Source: Candidatus Aquidulcis frankliniae (lineage in GTDB: Bacteria > Chloroflexota > Limnocylindria > Limnocylindrales > Limnocylindraceae). Taken from it: a DNA stretch of 10,082 nucleotides. Positions 6,812 to 10,082 of this stretch are shown in pieces; the first letter of the stretch is position 1; each line of letters begins with the position of its first letter. The DNA is taken from the NCBI GenBank assembly GCA_009925905.1, contig RFPZ01000046.1:1-10082 (forward strand), read 5' to 3'. The notes below the pieces were generated by a model, which saw only the letters and a list, made by a program, of their open reading frames with translations, was not told the origin of the DNA and searched no databases. The translations under genes were made by a program, and so were the position numbers.

Positions 6812-8104
6812 TCAGCCTTCTGTATGGGCAGGCTGGGCGTGAACCCGTGCTATGCCCGAGTTGAGCAGCGGGAGCGGTCCCAAAATGATCCCAATGGAGC
6901 CCGCAAAAAGGGCGGCACGAAGCCCAAAGTTCTCAGCGATGACCGAGCCAATTAGGGCCCCCAGGGGCAGGCCGAGCAGCATGACCGTCTTCATCGAGGC
7001 ATTCATGCGCCCCAAGAGGCGCGCAGGAGTGATGAGCTGGCGGTACGTGACTTGGTTCACATGGAAGAGCCCCGCGCCAAAGAAGGCAACGAATTGGGTG
7101 AGTATGGCTAGGGCTGCAATCAGTGGCACGCCCATGGAGCGATCAAGTAGGGCGAATCCAAGAGGCATGACCGGCAAGATGAATCCGCCGAGAACGAGCG
7201 TGCGGCCCATACCTAACCACTGAACCACCCTGGCATTGATGATCGTGCCCGCCACGATGCCGATCGTGCCAGCACCAATCACGATCCCAATCAACTCCGT
7301 CGGCAGTGCAAGTTCGCGGCGCGCATAGGCGATGAGTAGCGGTCCGCTTGCCAAGCCGCCAAAGAAGTTAAAGATCAGCGCGGCGAGCGCGTTGCCGCGA
7401 AGGTGCGGATGCTGGACGACCCACGCGAGCCCTTCGCGCATCTCGTTCCAGAGGCTTCGCTCCTCAACCTCTCGTTCGGTGAATGCGGGCTCGACTTCAA
7501 TATGGCGAACTCGGCGCACCATCAGTGCTGAGACGAGAAAGCTCAGCGAATCAACGACGAGAGCGATCGGTCCGCTGAGACGCGCCACTGCGATGCCTGC
7601 GAGCGCCGGGCCTGCAACCCCAGTTGCGGACTCCATCGCCATCAGTCGCCCATTTGCAATCCCAAGTTGCGGTCCCCGAATGATTGCTGGGAGATACGAT
7701 TGATGCGCTACGTCGTAGAGCAACGAGCAAGCGCCAATCAGGAACAGCACCGTGAGCAAGATTGGCATGCTCAGCACCCCCGCAACGTGTGCGGCGGGGA
7801 CCACAAGGAGTAGTCCCATCCGCGCAAGATCGGTGGCGATCAGCACTGGGCGGCGCGTTCGACGATCAAGCAGTGCGCCTGCAGGAAGTCCGAACAGCAC
7901 AAATGGAAAGAGATAGGCCAATTCCAGGAGAGCGATTGATCCGTTGCTCGCGTTAATGACGTCAATAGCAATGAGTGGGAAAGCAATGTGTGAAATCTGT
8001 GAGCCGATTGAACTTATCCCCTGCGCACCAAACAGCAGGCGCACGTCCGAGTTTCGGAACGGGTCTTCAGGCGCAAGGCGAAGCTGCGCGAAGGGGTTCT
8101 TCAT
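6812..8104 (-). CDS. MFS transporter, EntS/MFS_3-like exporter
   Basis: Cytoplasmic-membrane secondary transporter of the major facilitator superfamily, 430 residues, with about twelve hydrophobic helices in two halves split by a charged loop (about 200-225). Motif A is seen as GLPAGALLDRRTRRP (72-86) after helix 2; DVAHQSYLPAII (131-142) and GPALAGI (165-171) are typical of the drug/siderophore exporter branch (MFS_3, DHA3). Substrate unknown. I start it at the ATG at 8104 (MKNPF). The frame stays open upstream to 8335, but that extension is Arg/Gly/Ala-rich, has no membrane or domain features, and runs antisense into the pirin gene. A -10 box six bases before 8104 supports the choice. It is divergent from the pirin gene and may share its regulation. 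It ends 73 bp before ctaC. Confidence 0.9.
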   Translation of the reverse strand: MKNPFAQLRLAPEDPFRNSDVRLLFGAQGISSIGSQISHIAFPLIAIDVINASNGSIALLELAYLFPFVLFGLPAGALLDRRTRRPVLIATDLARMGLLLVVPAAHVAGVLSMPILLTVLFLIGACSLLYDVAHQSYLPAIIRGPQLGIANGRLMAMESATGVAGPALAGIAVARLSGPIALVVDSLSFLVSALMVRRVRHIEVEPAFTEREVEERSLWNEMREGLAWVVQHPHLRGNALAALIFNFFGGLASGPLLIAYARRELALPTELIGIVIGAGTIGIVAGTIINARVVQWLGMGRTLVLGGFILPVMPLGFALLDRSMGVPLIAALAILTQFVAFFGAGLFHVNQVTYRQLITPARLLGRMNASMKTVMLLGLPLGALIGSVIAENFGLRAALFAGSIGIILGPLPLLNSGIARVHAQPAHTEG

Positions 8105-8110
8105 CCGCCG

Positions 8111-8116
8111 ATGATA
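8111..8116 (-). promoter_or_regulatory. Predicted -10 box of the MFS gene (TATCAT)
   Basis: On the coding strand TATCAT is followed by six bases (cggcgg) and the ATG at 8104, again implying a leaderless mRNA. The same hexamer heads the oxidase operon. A -35 site at 17-bp spacing would lie at 8134-8139, touching the -10 box of the divergent pirin gene. Confidence 0.55.
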
Positions 8117-8138
8117 GGCGGCGTACCGTGACCCCGCG

Positions 8139-8144
8139 TATGAT
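8139..8144 (+). promoter_or_regulatory. Predicted -10 box of the pirin gene (TATGAT)
   Basis: TATGAT, one base from consensus TATAAT, ends six bases before the pirin ATG at 8151. The six bases (ctgccc) hold no ribosome site, so a leaderless mRNA is expected. No clear -35 element is seen at 8116-8121. Confidence 0.6.
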
Positions 8145-8150
8145 CTGCCC

Positions 8151-9155
8151 ATGCCGGCTGTGACCGTTCCTGATATCACGCTCCTCGCGCGAACACCCGT
8201 CGCCGACCTCCTCACCGCTCGGCCTCGACCGGTGATCTCGCTGACCACGGCGCCAGGCGGTTTCGAAGGCGAGGGCTTCCCCGTGCGCCGCGCCTTCATG
8301 GGCGCGCCACTCGCCGCGATTGACCCATTCATCATGCTCGACCAGATGGGCGAAGTGGAATACGCCCCTGGCGAACCGAAGGGGACGCCATGGCACCCGC
8401 ATCGCGGATTCGAGACGGTGACCTACATGCTTGACGGCATCCTTGATCACCGAGACAGCAACGGTGGCGGCGGGCGCATTAGTGATGGCGACACGCAGTG
8501 GATGACCGCCGGCGGCGGCATCCTGCACATTGAGACGCCACCAGAATTCCTGGTCGCAAGTGGTGGCCTCTTCCACGGATTCCAACTCTGGGTGAATCTG
8601 CCGCGCGCCAAGAAGTGGTCGCCACCCGCCTATCAAGACATTCGCTCCAGCGAAGTGAAGTTGCTCGCCTCGCCCGATGGTGGAACGCTCATTCGACTCA
8701 TTGCGGGCGACGTTGGCGGCCACAGTGGACCAGGCTCCACACAGACGCCGATCACCTTAGTGCACGCAACGTTGCAGCCCGGCGCCGAACTTGATCTTCC
8801 ATGGCGCGCTGACTTCAATGCGCTCGTCTATGCGCTCTCTGGGCGTGGATCTGTGGGTGCTGAACGTGTTGGTATTCAGGCGGGGCAGCTTGCCGTGTAC
8901 GGCTCCGGTGATCGCATCGTCGTAAAGGCGTCGGAGCATCAGGATCAACGCACGCCAGCGCTCGACGTGTTGATTCTTGGTGGTCTCCCAATAAAGGAGC
9001 CGGTCGCCTGGCTCGGGCCATTCGTGATGAACACTCGCGATGAGGTGGTGCAGGCGTTTGAGGATTATCAAGCTGGCAAGCTTGGCGTGATTCCAGCGGC
9101 GCACAGCAACCCGCACAACACCCCAACGAGCGTCGTTGAGTCAGGGCACGAGTAG
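8151..9155 (+). CDS. Pirin family protein (bicupin)
   Basis: Cytoplasmic iron-binding cupin protein of 334 residues. The N-terminal cupin carries the metal set His82, His84 (WHPHRGFETVTYMLDG, 81-96), His126 and Glu128 (GGGILHIETP, 121-130), matching the H/H/H/E ligands of human pirin. GDTQWMTAGGG (113-123) and WVNLP (147-151) are further pirin blocks, and a C-terminal pirin domain follows (about 195-310, ending ...PVAWLGPFVMNT). Some bacterial pirins have quercetin 2,3-dioxygenase activity and others modulate partner proteins under redox or stress conditions; sequence does not decide between these. It is divergent from the MFS exporter across 46 bp and followed two bases later by the LysE-family gene, so the latter is probably co-transcribed. 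The start is fixed by the -10 box six bases upstream and the N-terminal length. Confidence 0.95.
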   Translation: MPAVTVPDITLLARTPVADLLTARPRPVISLTTAPGGFEGEGFPVRRAFMGAPLAAIDPFIMLDQMGEVEYAPGEPKGTPWHPHRGFETVTYMLDGILDHRDSNGGGGRISDGDTQWMTAGGGILHIETPPEFLVASGGLFHGFQLWVNLPRAKKWSPPAYQDIRSSEVKLLASPDGGTLIRLIAGDVGGHSGPGSTQTPITLVHATLQPGAELDLPWRADFNALVYALSGRGSVGAERVGIQAGQLAVYGSGDRIVVKASEHQDQRTPALDVLILGGLPIKEPVAWLGPFVMNTRDEVVQAFEDYQAGKLGVIPAAHSNPHNTPTSVVESGHE

Positions 9156-9157
9156 GA

Positions 9158-9796
9158 GTGGAGCTCTTCCTTCTCGGCGCGGCTCTGGCCTTCTCCATCA
9201 ACATTGAACTCGGTGTCGTGAACGTCATGATCGTGCGAACCGCCATTGACCGCGGTGGATGGCCCGCCTTCCTGATTGGTCTCGGCTCTTGCATTGGTGA
9301 TGTGATCTGGGCATGTGCCGGAGCACTCGGCGTCAGCGCTCTGCTTCAGTGGCCACCAGCCGCGTGGGTGCTCTGGCTCGGCGGCAGCCTCATCCTCTGC
9401 TGGTTTGCCGCAGCGGCACTTCGTGACGCGGTGCGTGGTGGCTCCATAGATGAGTCATCGCCGCTTCGTCGGGCGAACGGCCTGCATGCCGTTGGTCTCG
9501 GGCTTGGTGTTGCGCTCAGCTCACCAACGCTGATCCTGTGGACCGCCACTGTTGGCGGAAGTGTCGTTGCCGCGCAGGCAACGAGCATCGCCGGATTTGT
9601 ACCGTTCATCTCTGGATTTGCCACCGCTGCAGTACTGCACTCTGCCATTCTCTCAGGTGTCGTTGGGGCGACGCGTCGCTTTACGGGGCCGCGCACCATT
9701 CGCGCCGTCGCGCTGATCTCCGCGCTGATGTTCGCAGCGTTCGCCGTTGGAATCTTCGTTGACGGAGCACGCCGACTGCTTAACTTCGGCGCATAA
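9158..9796 (+). CDS. LysE/RhtB-family exporter
   Basis: Predicted small amino-acid-exporter-like membrane protein, 212 residues, with five or six hydrophobic helices (about 3-27, 36-62, 66-88, 110-138, 145-170 and 181-203). The layout GLGSCIGDVIWACAGALG (41-58) and the SSPTLILWTATVGG segment (121-134) fit the LysE family, the latter in the place of its usual N-P-K-x2-LFW stretch. The helix-1 Pro-Gly-Pro of most members is missing: the sequence runs SINIELGVVNVMIV. The GTG start lies two bases after the pirin TAG; no well-placed separate ribosome site is seen, which points to coupled translation. Substrate unknown. It converges on the MarR gene with only 15 bp between the stop codons. The superfamily call is reasonably firm; the subgroup is not. 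Confidence 0.82.
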   Translation: MELFLLGAALAFSINIELGVVNVMIVRTAIDRGGWPAFLIGLGSCIGDVIWACAGALGVSALLQWPPAAWVLWLGGSLILCWFAAAALRDAVRGGSIDESSPLRRANGLHAVGLGLGVALSSPTLILWTATVGGSVVAAQATSIAGFVPFISGFATAAVLHSAILSGVVGATRRFTGPRTIRAVALISALMFAAFAVGIFVDGARRLLNFGA

Positions 9797-9811
9797 CTAC
9801 GGCGCTAGAAA

Positions 9812-10082
9812 CTACGGTTGAGCAGGCTCCGCGTTCTTCGCGGCAATCTTCAGTAGGTCTCGCGTCAAACGTTCCATCTCACTCGCTGGCAGGGCGCTAC
9901 CAAATCGCTCGGCAACAGCGGCAAGGTGCGCCGGAGCAACAGCCTTAAATGTGCGAACGCCGAGCGGTGTCAGGGTCGCCCAGTGCACACGTCCATCTTC
10001 GGTGCAGCGACGACGTGTCACCCAACCGTTGATGGCGAGGCGGTCGATGCGACGCGTCAGTCCGCTCTTCGAGATCAAGACC
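9812..10082 (-). CDS. MarR-family transcriptional regulator, C-terminal part (start outside window)
   Basis: The frame remains open to the right edge (a Val codon precedes the TTG at 10078), so the TTG is internal and the gene starts beyond the window. The visible 90 or so residues hold the winged helix-turn-helix: the recognition helix LISKSGLTRRIDRLAINGW, then a wing with RRRCTEDGRVHWATLTPLG. The usual D-R-R of the wing is D-G-R here. A dimerisation helix (about 45-80) and a short Ala-rich tail follow. MarR dimers bind palindromic operators near their own or neighbouring genes and release them on binding small aromatic ligands. Its ligand and targets are unknown; the adjacent exporter and pirin genes are plausible but unproven targets. 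Confidence 0.9.
   Translation of the reverse strand, partial: VLISKSGLTRRIDRLAINGWVTRRRCTEDGRVHWATLTPLGVRTFKAVAPAHLAAVAERFGSALPASEMERLTRDLLKIAAKNAEPAQP

Larger units (their letters stand above)
8111..8144. repeat. Imperfect inverted repeat in the MFS/pirin divergent promoter
   Basis: The arms ATGATAGGCGG (8111-8121) and CCGCGTATGAT (8134-8144) match as reverse complements at 9 of 11 positions around a 12-base centre. Part of the symmetry comes from the two opposing -10 boxes, but it extends through the adjoining GCGG/CCGC. It could be an operator for a dimeric regulator acting on both genes; no regulator can be assigned. Confidence 0.4.

Noticed and set aside
8105..8335. N-terminal extension of the MFS protein by 77 residues
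   Set aside because: The extension is Arg/Gly/Ser-rich with no transporter features, would overlap the pirin gene head-on, and is upstream of a well-placed -10 box for the ATG at 8104.
8067..8723. Minus-strand open frame (218 codons) opposite the pirin gene
   Set aside because: It is antisense to intact pirin coding sequence and also overlaps the divergent promoter. No protein family features.
9795..9817. Direct repeat aactacgg at 9795-9802 and 9810-9817
   Set aside because: It is an 8-base repeat in a 15-bp intergenic gap that partly overlaps both stop regions; too short to separate from chance.
1..10082. CRISPR arrays, tRNA or rRNA genes, insertion sequences, phage genes or a defence system
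   Set aside because: No regular repeats, RNA gene motifs, transposase or defence-protein motifs were seen. Nearly all bases are accounted for by the listed genes.

Overview
The window is a gene-dense bacterial chromosome segment with ten protein genes (two cut by the window edges), no RNA genes and no mobile elements. The longest non-coding gap is 85 bp, so there is no unexplained stretch over 300 bases. A heliorhodopsin at the left edge points to a monoderm, probably freshwater or soil, bacterium of the Chloroflexota or Actinobacteriota. The A2-type oxidase, whose subunit II carries a blue-copper domain, makes me lean to Chloroflexota, but this is inference. Promoter-like -10 boxes placed six or seven bases before start codons suggest that leaderless mRNAs are common.

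Layout from left to right. Positions 1-377 (+) hold the 3' part of a heliorhodopsin gene, closed by a strong intrinsic terminator (402-436). Tryptophan 2,3-dioxygenase (kynA, 463-1266, +) follows. Converging on it from the minus strand is a five-gene series: cytochrome c oxidase subunits II, I and III (6738 down to 3416), an alpha/beta-hydrolase kynurenine formamidase (3390-2524) and kynureninase (kynU, 2511-1276). The gaps in this series are 12 bp, a 4-bp overlap, 25 bp and 12 bp, with no visible terminator, so it may be one operon. To the right, a minus-strand MFS exporter (8104-6812) diverges from a pirin gene (8151-9155, +) across a 46-bp shared promoter. The pirin gene is followed after 2 bp by a LysE-family exporter (9158-9796). 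A MarR-type regulator, cut by the right edge, converges on the LysE gene.

Function. KynA, the formamidase and KynU together convert tryptophan to N-formylkynurenine, kynurenine, then anthranilate plus alanine. The fate of anthranilate is not visible, and no kynurenine 3-monooxygenase is present. The oxidase is an aa3/caa3-like proton-pumping terminal oxidase of type A2: YSHPAV replaces the classical GHPEV. Its subunit II is a lipoprotein with a CuA domain and, where caa3 enzymes carry a fused cytochrome c, a complete type-1 copper (cupredoxin) domain. The right-hand part (exporter, pirin, exporter, MarR) looks like a small efflux or stress-response neighbourhood whose substrates cannot be read from sequence.

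Main points for a second look: the CoxII-cupredoxin fusion; the repeated TAtnAT-N6/7-ATG start architecture; the coupling of tryptophan catabolism to the oxidase genes beside a heliorhodopsin; and the inverted repeat formed by the two back-to-back -10 boxes between the MFS and pirin genes.
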